A stretch of 64,000 bases of DNA from Citrobacter sedlakii NBRC 105722 (GTDB lineage Bacteria > Pseudomonadota > Gammaproteobacteria > Enterobacterales > Enterobacteriaceae): NCBI RefSeq assembly GCF_000759835.1, contig NZ_BBNB01000008.1:62001-126000 (forward strand), given 5' to 3'. Shown piece by piece: positions 47,695-56,657 of this stretch (position 1 is the stretch's first letter; every line of letters starts with the position of its first letter). The translations under genes and the position numbers were made by a program. The notes beneath the pieces are model-generated. The model did no database searches and had not been told where the DNA came from. It saw only the letters and a list, made by a program, of their open reading frames with translations.

Positions 47695-48735
47695 ATGAGT
47701 ACCGCAACCAACCTGAACGAACTGCAACAGCAAATCCGCGATCGCTACGACAGCCTGAGCAAAAGGTTGCAGCAGGTGTCCCGCTATGTGCTGGATAACA
47801 CTAATAGCGTGGCCTTTGATACGGTCGCTGTCATTGCCGAGCGCGCCGGGGTGCCGCCCTCCACGCTCATCCGCTTCGCCAACGCCTTTGACTTCACCGG
47901 TTTCAATGAAATGAAACAACTGTTTCGCATGAATCTGGTTGAAGAGACCGCCAGCTACAGCGACCGCGCCCGCCTGTTTCGTGAAATGGAAAGCGAAGCG
48001 GTGCCGGAAACGCCGCTGGATATTTTGCAGGAATTCGCCCGCTCAAATGCGCAGGCGCTACAGCAGCTTGCCGCCCGTGCCGAACCGGCAATGCTGGAAC
48101 AAGCGGTGCAACTGCTGGCGGAAGCCGACACTATCTATGTCGCCGGCTTACGTCGCTCGTTCAGCGTTGCCGCTTATCTCACCTACGCCCTGAGCCATCT
48201 GGCCTGCCGTCCCATACTGCTCGACGGGATGGGTGGGATGCTGCGCGAACAGATCAACCGTATTAGCTCACGCGATATCGTGGTTTCCGTCAGTTTCTCG
48301 CCCTATGCGGAAGAGACGGTGATGGTGAGCGAAACCGCGGCGAAGGCCGGCGCGCGTCAGATTGTCATCACCGACAGTCAGATAAGTCCACTGGCCACGT
48401 TCAGTGAACTCTGCTTTGTGGTGAAGGAGGCGCAGGTTGACGCGTATCGCCTGCCCGCGATATTGGGTGTGATAAAACCACGCCAGCGCCGGATAAAGCC
48501 GGGTTCGCGAGGTCGCAGGCGGCATCACGGGCATATCGTCATAGCCGGAGATCACCCGCCCCGCCGGATCCACCACTTTGTAATACAACCGATCGTTCAT
48601 GTTGAGCTCAAAGCTGTCCAGCACCACCCACGGAACGTTGACCTCCAGCCTGCCGTTACGCACTTCCAGCCGTTCCGCCACCGTGCGTGCAGAAGAAAGC
48701 AGCGTGCGATCATAGGCCTGGGTCGCGGCCTGTAG
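47695..48735 (+). pseudogene. iolR: RpiR-family regulator IolR, 3' end replaced by antisense tctE
   Basis: The native part is codons 1-~252 (to about 48450): an N-terminal helix-turn-helix (RYDSLSKRLQQVSRYVL, GVPPSTLIRFANAF) and most of a SIS sugar-phosphate domain (IYVAGLRRSFSVAAYL, SRDIVVSVSFSPYAEETV, FVVKEAQVDAYR). After DAYR the frame runs on for ~94 codons through sequence that is the opposite strand of tctE, with no regulator homology. The family is about 280 residues, so about 30-35 are lost from the SIS domain. The repressor may be inactive or altered. AGGGGG precedes the start at 47695. Confidence 0.85.
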
Positions 48736-48843
48736 CGCGCTGACATAGCTGTTAAATGCCGACAGTCCCCACAGCAGGAGCAACGGTAGCCCCAGAAACA
48801 GCAGCAGTTGCAGGTACAGCGACTGCGGTTTAACCCACCTCAT
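48441..48843 (-). pseudogene. tctE: Sensor kinase TctE, N-terminal fragment
   Basis: About 134 codons from the ATG at 48843 remain: a first membrane span (LYLQLLLFLGLPLLLLWGL) and the start of the periplasmic sensor domain (LYYKVVDPAGRVISGYDDMP) up to YRGQAIR. The dimerisation and ATPase domains (about 330 residues) are gone; the frame continues into the opposite strand of iolR and stops at 48268. The start overlaps the tctD stop, as in an intact tctDE pair. It cannot work as a kinase. Confidence 0.85.
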
Positions 48844-49504
48844 CGCCGCACTCCAGCACGTAGCCCAACCCGCGCAGGGTTGTGATTCGCACGTTGCTGC
48901 CGTGTAGTTTTTTGCGCAGGCGATGAATATACAGTTCGATGCTTTCCGGGCTGACTTCATCGTTCAGACTGAATACCTGTTCAAACAACTGCTGACGCGA
49001 CACCGGGCGCGTTCGCCGGTACATCAGCACCGTCAGTAGCGCCAGCTCTCGCGGGGTGAGCGCCAGCGGCTGCTGCTGAAGCAAAAAATACCCCTCGTCG
49101 TGAAACGCCAGATCGCCCAGTTGCTGGAGCTCCTGCACCTGGCCCGCACTGCGCCGCAGCAGGGCGCGCAGCCGCGCGTCAAGCTCCTCCAGCTCAAACG
49201 GCTTGGGCAGGTAGTCATCTGCGCCGACGTTCAGCCCCTTTACCCGATCCGCCACCGCGCTGCGTGCTGTTAACAACAGGACGGGCAGCGTCTGCCCACG
49301 TTTGCGCAGACGCTGCACCACTTCCAGCCCGTCAATACCGGGCATATTGATGTCCAGCACCGCCAGCGCATAGCTTTCGCGGTGCAACAGATGGTCGGCA
49401 GCCAGTCCGTCGAACACGCAGTCCACGGCGAACCCGTTCTGCACCAGCGCTTTTTCCAGCCAGTGAGCCAGCTCACGGTTATCTTCCGCCAATAAGAGAC
49501 GCAT
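48830..49504 (-). CDS. tctD: Response regulator TctD (OmpR family)
   Basis: 224 residues: receiver domain with AEDN acidic pair and phospho-acceptor D51 (LAVLDINMPG), then a winged-helix DNA-binding domain (LALTPRELALLTVLM, SIELYIHRLRKKL, ITTLRGLGYVLE). In Salmonella TctD/TctE regulate tctCBA. Its partner kinase is truncated here, so it is probably an orphan. It is divergent from tctC, 153 bp away. Confidence 0.92.
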   Translation of the reverse strand: MRLLLAEDNRELAHWLEKALVQNGFAVDCVFDGLAADHLLHRESYALAVLDINMPGIDGLEVVQRLRKRGQTLPVLLLTARSAVADRVKGLNVGADDYLPKPFELEELDARLRALLRRSAGQVQELQQLGDLAFHDEGYFLLQQQPLALTPRELALLTVLMYRRTRPVSRQQLFEQVFSLNDEVSPESIELYIHRLRKKLHGSNVRITTLRGLGYVLECGDEVG

Positions 49505-49657
49505 ATCACATCCTGTAAAGTTTCTGCCGCATTGAAAGGGAAATGAAAGGTTAATGTTTTAACAATCACGCAACCGAACTGCTACATGCAGGTTCACATA
49601 ATCAAAAAAATGTTGTTCCGAACCCTACTATCCGGGCATCCGGCGTGAGGATAAACA

Positions 49658-50635
49658 ATGAAAAAACAATTACTTCGTACTCTTACTGCAAGCGTTTTAC
49701 TGATGAGCACCTCTGTACTGGCGCAGGACGCGCCGTCACGTACCGAATGTATCGCCCCGGCGAAGCCCGGCGGCGGCTTTGATCTTACCTGCAAACTGAT
49801 CCAGGTAAGCATGATGGAAACCGGCGCTATCGAAAAACCGATGCGCGTCACTTATATGCCCGGCGGCGTCGGCGCGGTGGCCTATAACGCCATCGTGGCG
49901 CAGCGTCCGGCCGAGCCCGGGACAGTGGTCGCCTTCTCCGGCGGCTCGCTGTTAAACCTGTCACAGGGGAAATTTGGCCGCTACGGCGTGGATGATGTGC
50001 GCTGGCTGGCGAGTGTGGGCACCGACTACGGCATGATCGCCGTACGCGCCGACTCGCCGTGGACGTCGCTGAAGGATCTGCTCACCGCCATGGAAAAAGA
50101 TCCCAACAGCGTGGTAATTGGCGCAGGCGCGTCTATCGGCAGCCAGGACTGGATGAAGTCGGCGCTGCTGGCGCAACAGGCGAAGGTCGATCCGCACAAG
50201 ATGCGCTATGTCGCCTTTGAGGGCGGCGGCGAGCCGGTGACCGCGCTGATGGGCAACCACGTGCAGGTTGTCTCCGGCGATCTCAGCGAAATGGTGCCAT
50301 ACCTGAACGGCGACAAAATTCGCGTGCTCGCGGTGTTCTCAGAAAATCGCCTGCCGGGGCAGTTGGCTAACGTCCCGACCGCCAAAGAGCAGGGCTACGA
50401 TCTGGTCTGGCCGATCATTCGCGGTTTCTATGTTGGCCCGAAAGTGAGCGACGCCGAATACCAGTGGTGGGTGCAGACGTTCGAAAAGCTGCAGCAGACC
50501 GAAGAATTTAAAAAGCAGCGCGATCTGCGCGGCCTGTTTGAATTCAACTTGACCGGCAAAGCCCTTGACGAGTATGTCAAAAAACAAGTTACCGGTTACC
50601 GGGATCAGGCCAAAGCCTTCGGCCTGGCTAAATAA
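49658..50635 (+). CDS. tctC: Tricarboxylate-binding periplasmic protein TctC
   Basis: 325 residues with a signal peptide (MKKQLLRTLTASVLLMSTSV, cut after VLA) and the Bug/TctC fold: CIAPAKPGGGFDLTCKL, YMPGGVGAVAYNAI and VFSENRLPGQLANVPTAKE. It binds citrate or other tricarboxylates and passes them to TctAB. It is the first gene of the tctCBA operon. Confidence 0.93.
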   Translation: MKKQLLRTLTASVLLMSTSVLAQDAPSRTECIAPAKPGGGFDLTCKLIQVSMMETGAIEKPMRVTYMPGGVGAVAYNAIVAQRPAEPGTVVAFSGGSLLNLSQGKFGRYGVDDVRWLASVGTDYGMIAVRADSPWTSLKDLLTAMEKDPNSVVIGAGASIGSQDWMKSALLAQQAKVDPHKMRYVAFEGGGEPVTALMGNHVQVVSGDLSEMVPYLNGDKIRVLAVFSENRLPGQLANVPTAKEQGYDLVWPIIRGFYVGPKVSDAEYQWWVQTFEKLQQTEEFKKQRDLRGLFEFNLTGKALDEYVKKQVTGYRDQAKAFGLAK

Positions 50636-50649
50636 ACGCGGAGGCCTCC

Positions 50650-51081
50650 ATGAGCGATCGTATTTTCGCCGGGATCTGGCTGCTGCTCTGTATCGCCGGG
50701 CTGTTTATCGCCTGGCAGATCCAGAGTGAATACAGCTACGAGCCGGTCGGTCCACGCCCGTTTCCTCTGGGGATCATTGGCCTGATGGCGCTGTGCGCGC
50801 TGGCGCTACTGCTGCGCCATCCGGATGTGGTGGACTGGCCACGCCGTCACGTGCTGCAAAAGCTGTTGACGATGGTCATCATCCTGTTGATGTACGCCTG
50901 GGGCTTTGAATGGCTGGGCTTTCCCGTCGCCACCGCGATCCTGACGCTGGTCATTGGCCTGCTGTTCGGCGCCACGTTACCTGCAGCGGGGATCTCCGGC
51001 GTGATCCTCGGTGTGGCCCTCTGGTACGCCTTCGACCGCCTGCTCGACGTCACCTTACCGCTCGGCGCCTGGCTGAGTTAA
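50650..51081 (+). CDS. tctB: Tripartite tricarboxylate transporter small subunit TctB
   Basis: 143 residues with four hydrophobic segments, for example FAGIWLLLCIAGLFIAW and VATAILTLVIGLLFGA, and the PRPFPLGI motif of the TctB family. It sits 14 bp after tctC and 10 bp before tctA and forms the membrane complex with TctA. Confidence 0.93.
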   Translation: MSDRIFAGIWLLLCIAGLFIAWQIQSEYSYEPVGPRPFPLGIIGLMALCALALLLRHPDVVDWPRRHVLQKLLTMVIILLMYAWGFEWLGFPVATAILTLVIGLLFGATLPAAGISGVILGVALWYAFDRLLDVTLPLGAWLS

Positions 51082-51091
51082 CGGAGAAACG

Positions 51092-52606
51092 ATGGATACC
51101 TGGATATATCTTTCTCAGGGTTTCGCGGTGGCGATGACCCCGGAAAATCTGCTGATCGCGCTGATTGGCTGCTTTGTCGGCACCATTGTCGGATTGCTGC
51201 CCGGACTTGGGCCAATCAACGGCGTGGCGATTTTGCTGCCGCTGGCTTTTGCCCTGCACCTGCCCGCCGAGTCGGCGCTGATCCTGCTGGCGACCGTGTA
51301 CATCGGCTGTGAATATGGCGGGCGCATCTCGTCGATTTTACTCAACGTACCCGGCGATGCGGCGGCGATCATGACCGCCCTTGACGGTTACCCGATGGCG
51401 CAACAGGGGCGCGGCGGCGTCGCGCTGTCGATTTCCGCGGTCAGCTCATTCTTTGGCTCGTTGATCGCCATCGGCGGGATCATCCTGTTCGCGCCGCTGT
51501 TGGCGCAATGGTCGCTGGCGTTTGGTCCGGCGGAATATTTCGCGCTGATGGTGTTTGCCATCGCCTGCCTCGGCAGCATGATGGCGCAAAACCCGCTGAA
51601 ATCGTTTCTCGCCGCGTTGATCGGACTGGGTCTTGCTACCGTCGGCGTGGACGCTAATACCGGGGTGTATCGCTTTACCTTTGACAGCGTTCACCTTTCC
51701 GACGGCGTTCAGTTTATTGTCGTGGTGATCGGCCTGTTCTCTGTGTCTGAAATCCTGTTGATGCTGGAGCACACCAGCAGCGGGCAAACGCTGGTCCGTA
51801 AAACCGGACGGATGATGTTTAATCTGAAAGAAGGCGTTCAGTGTGCCGGCACGACGCTGCGCTCGTCGGTGATAGGTTTCTTTGTCGGCGTGCTGCCCGG
51901 CGCGGGCGCGACGATTGCCAGCGCCATCACCTACATGACCGAGAAGAAAATCAGCGGCAACAGCGACAGCTTCGGCAAAGGCGATATTCGCGGGGTGGCG
52001 GCGCCGGAAGCGGCAAACAACGCGTCGGCCTGTGGCTCGTTTATCCCGATGTTAACGCTGGGGGTTCCCGGTTCCGGCACTACCGCGGTGATGATGGGCG
52101 CGCTAACGTTGTACAACATCACACCCGGCCCGGCGATGTTTACTGAACAACCGGACATCGTCTGGGGGCTGATCGCCGCGCTACTGATCGCCAACGTGAT
52201 GCTGCTGGTCATGAATATCCCGCTGATCGGCCTGTTTACTCGCATGCTGACCATTCCGCTGTGGTTTCTGGTCCCGGCGATCGCCGCTGTTTCAGCGGTT
52301 GGCGTGTACGCGGTCCACAGCACCACCTTCGATCTGGTGCTGATGGTGGCGCTTGGGGTGCTGGGCTATATTTTGCGCAAGATGCATTTCCCGATGTCAC
52401 CGCTGATCTTAGGCTTCGTCCTCGGCGAAATGCTCGAACAGAACCTGCGCCGCGCGCTGTCCATCAGCAACGGCAATATGGCTATTCTGTGGGAAAGCGG
52501 CGTGACCAAAACCCTGCTGGTGATGGCGGTGGCAGTGATTATCGTCCCTCCCGTGTTACGCATCATCCGTAAACGTCAGGCAAAGCCGCAGATTGAAGTT
52601 GGCTAA
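51092..52606 (+). CDS. tctA: Tripartite tricarboxylate transporter large subunit TctA
   Basis: 504 residues, about a dozen membrane spans. GTIVGLLPGLGPINGVAILL and PEAANNASACGSFIPMLTLG, the latter with GVPGSGTTAVMMG, are the duplicated TctA motifs. It is the channel for proton/sodium-coupled tricarboxylate uptake. Its stop overlaps by 4 bp the stop of the convergent hydrolase gene. Confidence 0.94.
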   Translation: MDTWIYLSQGFAVAMTPENLLIALIGCFVGTIVGLLPGLGPINGVAILLPLAFALHLPAESALILLATVYIGCEYGGRISSILLNVPGDAAAIMTALDGYPMAQQGRGGVALSISAVSSFFGSLIAIGGIILFAPLLAQWSLAFGPAEYFALMVFAIACLGSMMAQNPLKSFLAALIGLGLATVGVDANTGVYRFTFDSVHLSDGVQFIVVVIGLFSVSEILLMLEHTSSGQTLVRKTGRMMFNLKEGVQCAGTTLRSSVIGFFVGVLPGAGATIASAITYMTEKKISGNSDSFGKGDIRGVAAPEAANNASACGSFIPMLTLGVPGSGTTAVMMGALTLYNITPGPAMFTEQPDIVWGLIAALLIANVMLLVMNIPLIGLFTRMLTIPLWFLVPAIAAVSAVGVYAVHSTTFDLVLMVALGVLGYILRKMHFPMSPLILGFVLGEMLEQNLRRALSISNGNMAILWESGVTKTLLVMAVAVIIVPPVLRIIRKRQAKPQIEVG

Positions 52607-54093
52607 TCCTGCGGCGCGGCAACTGTCTCGATCCGTTCTTCAAGATAACCGAAGAACGGATTCGAGGTGACGCGTATCAGTTTGTCTGCTCCCACCAGCA
52701 GTGTGCCAGTCTCACCACGCAACGCAATCGTCCCCATACTCAGCCCATAGCGGTTTATCTGCTCCGGTTTCAGGCCATACAGGGAGTCGGTCACGGGAAA
52801 TGGCACCGCTACGTGCGACAGGGAATACATCTCCTGCGGCCAGACTTCATGCAAAGGCTGAATCTTTTCTTCCTGATTCCCGGCTGCCGTGTCGCGCGCC
52901 ACAACCGCCAGCGTGTCTGCCGCGGCGTTAGCGATGACCGTGGCGCGGTAAGCGCGCGGCGCTGGCGGCAACAGCGTGGCGGCAGCGGTGTAAGAAGACG
53001 TTCGCAACAGCGGGCGAAGACTGGCAGCCTGGTTGATATCGAACAGCACCAGTTCGCTGCCGTTTGCCGGAAGATAACGATACAGCGAGTCCACTACCGC
53101 GTGGGTGCTGACGGTGGAGTCCATCACTGACTGAAAGGTCAGCACCGGCGGCAACGCCGTTAAGCGGCGGCGCTTCGCGTCGTCGACGAGCTGCGTTTGC
53201 AGCGCGCGGGTCAGCAGATACGACTGGCGCGCGGCATTAACCGGAAACGAATTGTATTTGAAAGGATTATATTCAGGCGTCACGTTGAGCCACGCCGCTT
53301 TGGCAAACGCCGGAAACCATGCCGGAAGACCGGCCAGTCCGGCAAAACGGGCGAAAGCGGTGACGCCAATCATCGGCGACAGCAGCACTATCTGGCTGGG
53401 ACGACGCAAAGACGCGTCCTCCAGGCTGTCGAGCGTGTATTTCATTGCCAGCGCACCGCCGTTGGAGTAACCCACCAGATGCAACGGCAGGTCACGCCCC
53501 CCAAGCCGCGTCGCTTCCCGTATCGCCAGCCGCGTCGCTGCCAGCCAGTCCTGCCATGCCACGTCAGTCAGCGCTCCGGGGGCGGTGCCGTGTCCGGGCA
53601 AACGCGGTACGACGACGATATACCCCCACTGCCGGTAGCGCTGCGCCACGTGCTTCAGGCTGTACGGCGAGTCGGTTAAACCATGCAACATGACCACCGC
53701 GCCACGCGGCGCCCCCTGCGGCAGCAGGACGAATGAACGATTTCCGTTCGGCGTAAACTGCTGAGGATAAACCTGGCTTCCGGCCCAGTAGCGGTTGATC
53801 GGCGTTCGCTGTTCGGCGCCGAGCTTGTCGCTGATCTCGACTTTCAGCGCGTCGAATAAGCGCGCCTCGTGCGCCTGATATTGCGCGAAGGTGGCGCTCT
53901 CCAGCGTCTTCGCGGACATTTCCTCGCCATGCCAGGTATGCCAGAGCTGAAGGTCGGGACCGCGTTCGGTCTGATAAACCCGCACGCTGAGAAAGAGAAT
54001 CAGTACCGCCAGCAACGTCAGGGAGACGTGCTTAATCAGCGCGATCAGTCCGGCGCTTACCCATTTCAGCCGACGAAAGCCGTGTTTAATCAT
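52603..54093 (-). CDS. Membrane-anchored alpha/beta hydrolase
   Basis: 496 residues. One N-terminal membrane span (VSLTLLAVLILFLSVRVY, residues ~24-41) would anchor the rest in the periplasm. The hydrolase core shows VVMLHGLTDSPYSL (oxyanion region), VPRLPGHGTAPG and the nucleophile elbow GYSNGGA (serine). It resembles the serine aminopeptidase/lysophospholipase (Hydrolase_4) type. Substrate unknown. It lies between the tct operon and csiD and has no clear partner. Confidence 0.8.
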   Translation of the reverse strand: MIKHGFRRLKWVSAGLIALIKHVSLTLLAVLILFLSVRVYQTERGPDLQLWHTWHGEEMSAKTLESATFAQYQAHEARLFDALKVEISDKLGAEQRTPINRYWAGSQVYPQQFTPNGNRSFVLLPQGAPRGAVVMLHGLTDSPYSLKHVAQRYRQWGYIVVVPRLPGHGTAPGALTDVAWQDWLAATRLAIREATRLGGRDLPLHLVGYSNGGALAMKYTLDSLEDASLRRPSQIVLLSPMIGVTAFARFAGLAGLPAWFPAFAKAAWLNVTPEYNPFKYNSFPVNAARQSYLLTRALQTQLVDDAKRRRLTALPPVLTFQSVMDSTVSTHAVVDSLYRYLPANGSELVLFDINQAASLRPLLRTSSYTAAATLLPPAPRAYRATVIANAAADTLAVVARDTAAGNQEEKIQPLHEVWPQEMYSLSHVAVPFPVTDSLYGLKPEQINRYGLSMGTIALRGETGTLLVGADKLIRVTSNPFFGYLEERIETVAAPQD

Positions 54094-54229
54094 GACGTTA
54101 ATCCCGTTGTGCTGCGTACCTGACGCGCGATAAACGGCGTTAGTTTAGGCTAACTCACGGATTCCTCAATCTTTTCTTCCACACTCTGTCCTGTCGTCGG
54201 CGTCAATCAGAAACCCGCAATGTTAAATA

Positions 54230-54250
54230 TTTGTAGCTTTAGATCACAAA
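54230..54250 (+). promoter_or_regulatory. CRP-like half-site upstream of csiD
   Basis: TTTGTAGCTTTAGATCACAA contains a good right half (GATCACA) and a poor left half (TGTAG, one base too far). E. coli csiD is known to need cAMP-CRP and sigma-S, and this site is at a suitable distance (~120 bp) from the csiD start. The match itself is weak. Confidence 0.4.
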
Positions 54251-54369
54251 AAATACACATTAGCGATTATTTTGTGCGCGTTTATTAAAAATGTAGATAT
54301 TTTTAATTTATGGCTACGAAATGAGCATCACCCTGACTCCCCGACGACTCACAGAGAGGAATGTTTCCG

Positions 54370-55347
54370 ATGAACGCACTGACCGCCGTAAAACCGACCC
54401 CTGAAGACACCGATCAACGCTATAGCGGGTTCACCCTGACGCCTTCAGCCCAGTCTTCGCGACTGCTGGAGCTGACTTTTTCCGCCCCGACCACAAACGC
54501 GTTCCTCACGCAGGTAGCGCAGTGGCCGGTGCAGGCGCTGGAGTATAAATCCTTCCTGCGCTTTAAGGTCGCGAAGATCCTCGACGATCTGTGCGGCAAT
54601 CAGTTGCAACCGCTGCTGCTGAAAACATTGCTGGATCGCGCCGAAGGGGCGTTACTGATCAATGCTGAAGGGATCGATAACGTTAGTCAGGCCGACGACA
54701 TGGTCAAGCTGGCGACGGCAGTGGCGCATCTCATCGGGCGCTCGAATTTCGATGCGATGAGCGGCCAGTACTATGCGCGCTTTGTGGTCAAAAACGTGGA
54801 CAACTCTGACAGCTATCTGCGCCAGCCGCACCGGGTGATGGAGCTGCACAACGACGGGACTTACGTTGAGGAGATCACCGATTTTGTGCTGATGATGAAA
54901 ATCGACGAGCAGAATATGACCGGCGGCAACTCGCTGCTGCTGCATCTCGACGACTGGGAGCATCTGGAAGAATACTTCCGCCATCCGCTGGCGCGTCGCC
55001 CAATGCGCTTTGCCGCGCCGCCGAGCAAAAACGTCAGCCAGGACGTGTTCCATCCGGTGTTTGACGTGGACCCGCAGGGTCGCCCGGTGATGCGCTACAT
55101 TGACCAGTTCGTCCAGCCGAAAGATTTTGAGGAAGGCGTCTGGCTGAGCGACCTTTCTGATGCGCTGGAAACCAGCAAAAATATTCTTTCCGTCCCGGTT
55201 CCGGTAGGCAAGTTCCTGCTGATCAATAACCTGTTCTGGCTACACGGGCGCGATCGTTTTACCCCGCACCCGGATCTGCGCCGTGAGTTAATGCGCCAGC
55301 GCGGCTATTTCGCGTATTCCGCCCACCGTTACCAGACGCATCACTAA
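54370..55347 (+). CDS. csiD: Glutarate 2-hydroxylase CsiD (GlaH)
   Basis: 325 residues from the ATG at 54370, the same length as E. coli CsiD. It hydroxylates glutarate to L-2-hydroxyglutarate using Fe(II) and 2-oxoglutarate. The iron site is visible: H160 and D162 in ELHNDGTY, and the distal histidine in [11 protein letters not shown], followed by the 2-oxoglutarate-binding arginine. It is carbon-starvation and stationary-phase induced in E. coli. It starts the csiD-lhgO-gabD-gabP unit. Confidence 0.96.
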   Translation: MNALTAVKPTPEDTDQRYSGFTLTPSAQSSRLLELTFSAPTTNAFLTQVAQWPVQALEYKSFLRFKVAKILDDLCGNQLQPLLLKTLLDRAEGALLINAEGIDNVSQADDMVKLATAVAHLIGRSNFDAMSGQYYARFVVKNVDNSDSYLRQPHRVMELHNDGTYVEEITDFVLMMKIDEQNMTGGNSLLLHLDDWEHLEEYFRHPLARRPMRFAAPPSKNVSQDVFHPVFDVDPQGRPVMRYIDQFVQPKDFEEGVWLSDLSDALETSKNILSVPVPVGKFLLINNLFWLHGRDRFTPHPDLRRELMRQRGYFAYSAHRYQTHH

Positions 55348-55364
55348 GTGGGAAGGAAGAGCGG

Positions 55365-56633
55365 ATGTATGATTTTGTGATTATCGGCGGCGGCATTATC
55401 GGCATGTCGACCGCCATGCAGTTGATTGACGTCTACCCCGACGCCCGCATTGCGCTGCTGGAAAAAGAGTCCGGCCCGGCCAGCCACCAAACGGGCCATA
55501 ACAGTGGCGTGATCCATGCTGGCGTTTACTACACGCCTGGCAGTCTGAAGGCGCAGTTTTGCTTTGCCGGAAACCGCGCCACCAAAGCCTTTTGCGATCA
55601 AAATGGCATCCGTTACAACACTTGCGGAAAAATGCTGGTCGCGACCTCGGAACGGGAAATGGAACGGATGCGCGCGCTGTGGGAGCGCACCGCCGCCAAC
55701 GGTCTGGAACGCGAATGGCTGAACGCCGATGCGCTTCGCGAGCGTGAACCCAACATCACCGGTCTGGGCGGCATTTTCGTGCCGTCGAGCGGGATCGTCA
55801 GCTATCGCGACGTCGCGGCGGCAATGGCGAAAATTTTCCAGGCCAGAGGCGGCGAGGTGATCTATCACGCGGAGGTCAGCGCCCTGAACGAGCATGCGGC
55901 AGGGGTGGTGGTGCGAACGCGGCAGGGTAAAGAGTATCACGCCGCCACGCTGATAAGCTGCGCGGGGCTGATGGCTGATCGGCTGGTGAAAATGCTGGGC
56001 GTCGATCCGGGTTTTATCATTTGCCCGTTCCGTGGCGAATATTTTCGCCTGGCGCCAGAGCATAATCAGATCGTCAATCATCTCATCTACCCGATCCCCG
56101 ATCCGGCGATGCCGTTTCTGGGCGTTCATCTTACCCGCATGATCGACGGCAGCGTCACCGTTGGGCCAAACGCGGTGCTGGCCTTTAAGCGTGAAGGCTA
56201 TCGCAAGCGCGACTTTTCGCTGGCCGATACGCTGGAGATCTTCGGCTCCGCCGGCGTTCGCCGCGTGCTGCAAAAAAACCTTCGTTCCGGGCTTGGCGAA
56301 ATGAAAAATTCGCTGTGCAAAAGCGGCTATTTGCGGCTGGTGCAGAAATATTGTCCGAGCCTGACCCTCGCCGATCTGCACCCGTGGCCTGCGGGCGTCA
56401 GGGCGCAGGCGGTATCGCCGGACGGCAAGCTGATCGACGATTTTCTGTTTGTGACCACACCGCGTTCTGTTCACACCTGCAACGCGCCTTCGCCGGCAGC
56501 GACGTCGGCCATGCCTATCGGCGCGCACATCGTCAGCAAAGTGCAAACCCTGCTGGCCAGCCAAAGCAACCCCGGGCGCACACTGCGTGCGGCGCGCAGC
56601 GTGGACACCTTACACGCCGCCTTTACCCGTTAA
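55365..56633 (+). CDS. lhgO: L-2-hydroxyglutarate dehydrogenase LhgO (GlaO)
   Basis: 422 residues, equal to the E. coli protein. It oxidises L-2-hydroxyglutarate to 2-oxoglutarate with FAD, passing electrons to quinone. The N-terminal FAD loop IIGGGIIG, HNSGVIHAGVYY and the C-terminal RAQAVSPDG are conserved. It follows csiD by 17 bp. Confidence 0.95.
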   Translation: MYDFVIIGGGIIGMSTAMQLIDVYPDARIALLEKESGPASHQTGHNSGVIHAGVYYTPGSLKAQFCFAGNRATKAFCDQNGIRYNTCGKMLVATSEREMERMRALWERTAANGLEREWLNADALREREPNITGLGGIFVPSSGIVSYRDVAAAMAKIFQARGGEVIYHAEVSALNEHAAGVVVRTRQGKEYHAATLISCAGLMADRLVKMLGVDPGFIICPFRGEYFRLAPEHNQIVNHLIYPIPDPAMPFLGVHLTRMIDGSVTVGPNAVLAFKREGYRKRDFSLADTLEIFGSAGVRRVLQKNLRSGLGEMKNSLCKSGYLRLVQKYCPSLTLADLHPWPAGVRAQAVSPDGKLIDDFLFVTTPRSVHTCNAPSPAATSAMPIGAHIVSKVQTLLASQSNPGRTLRAARSVDTLHAAFTR

Positions 56634-56657
56634 CCCTTTTTACGACAGGAAGCCCCT

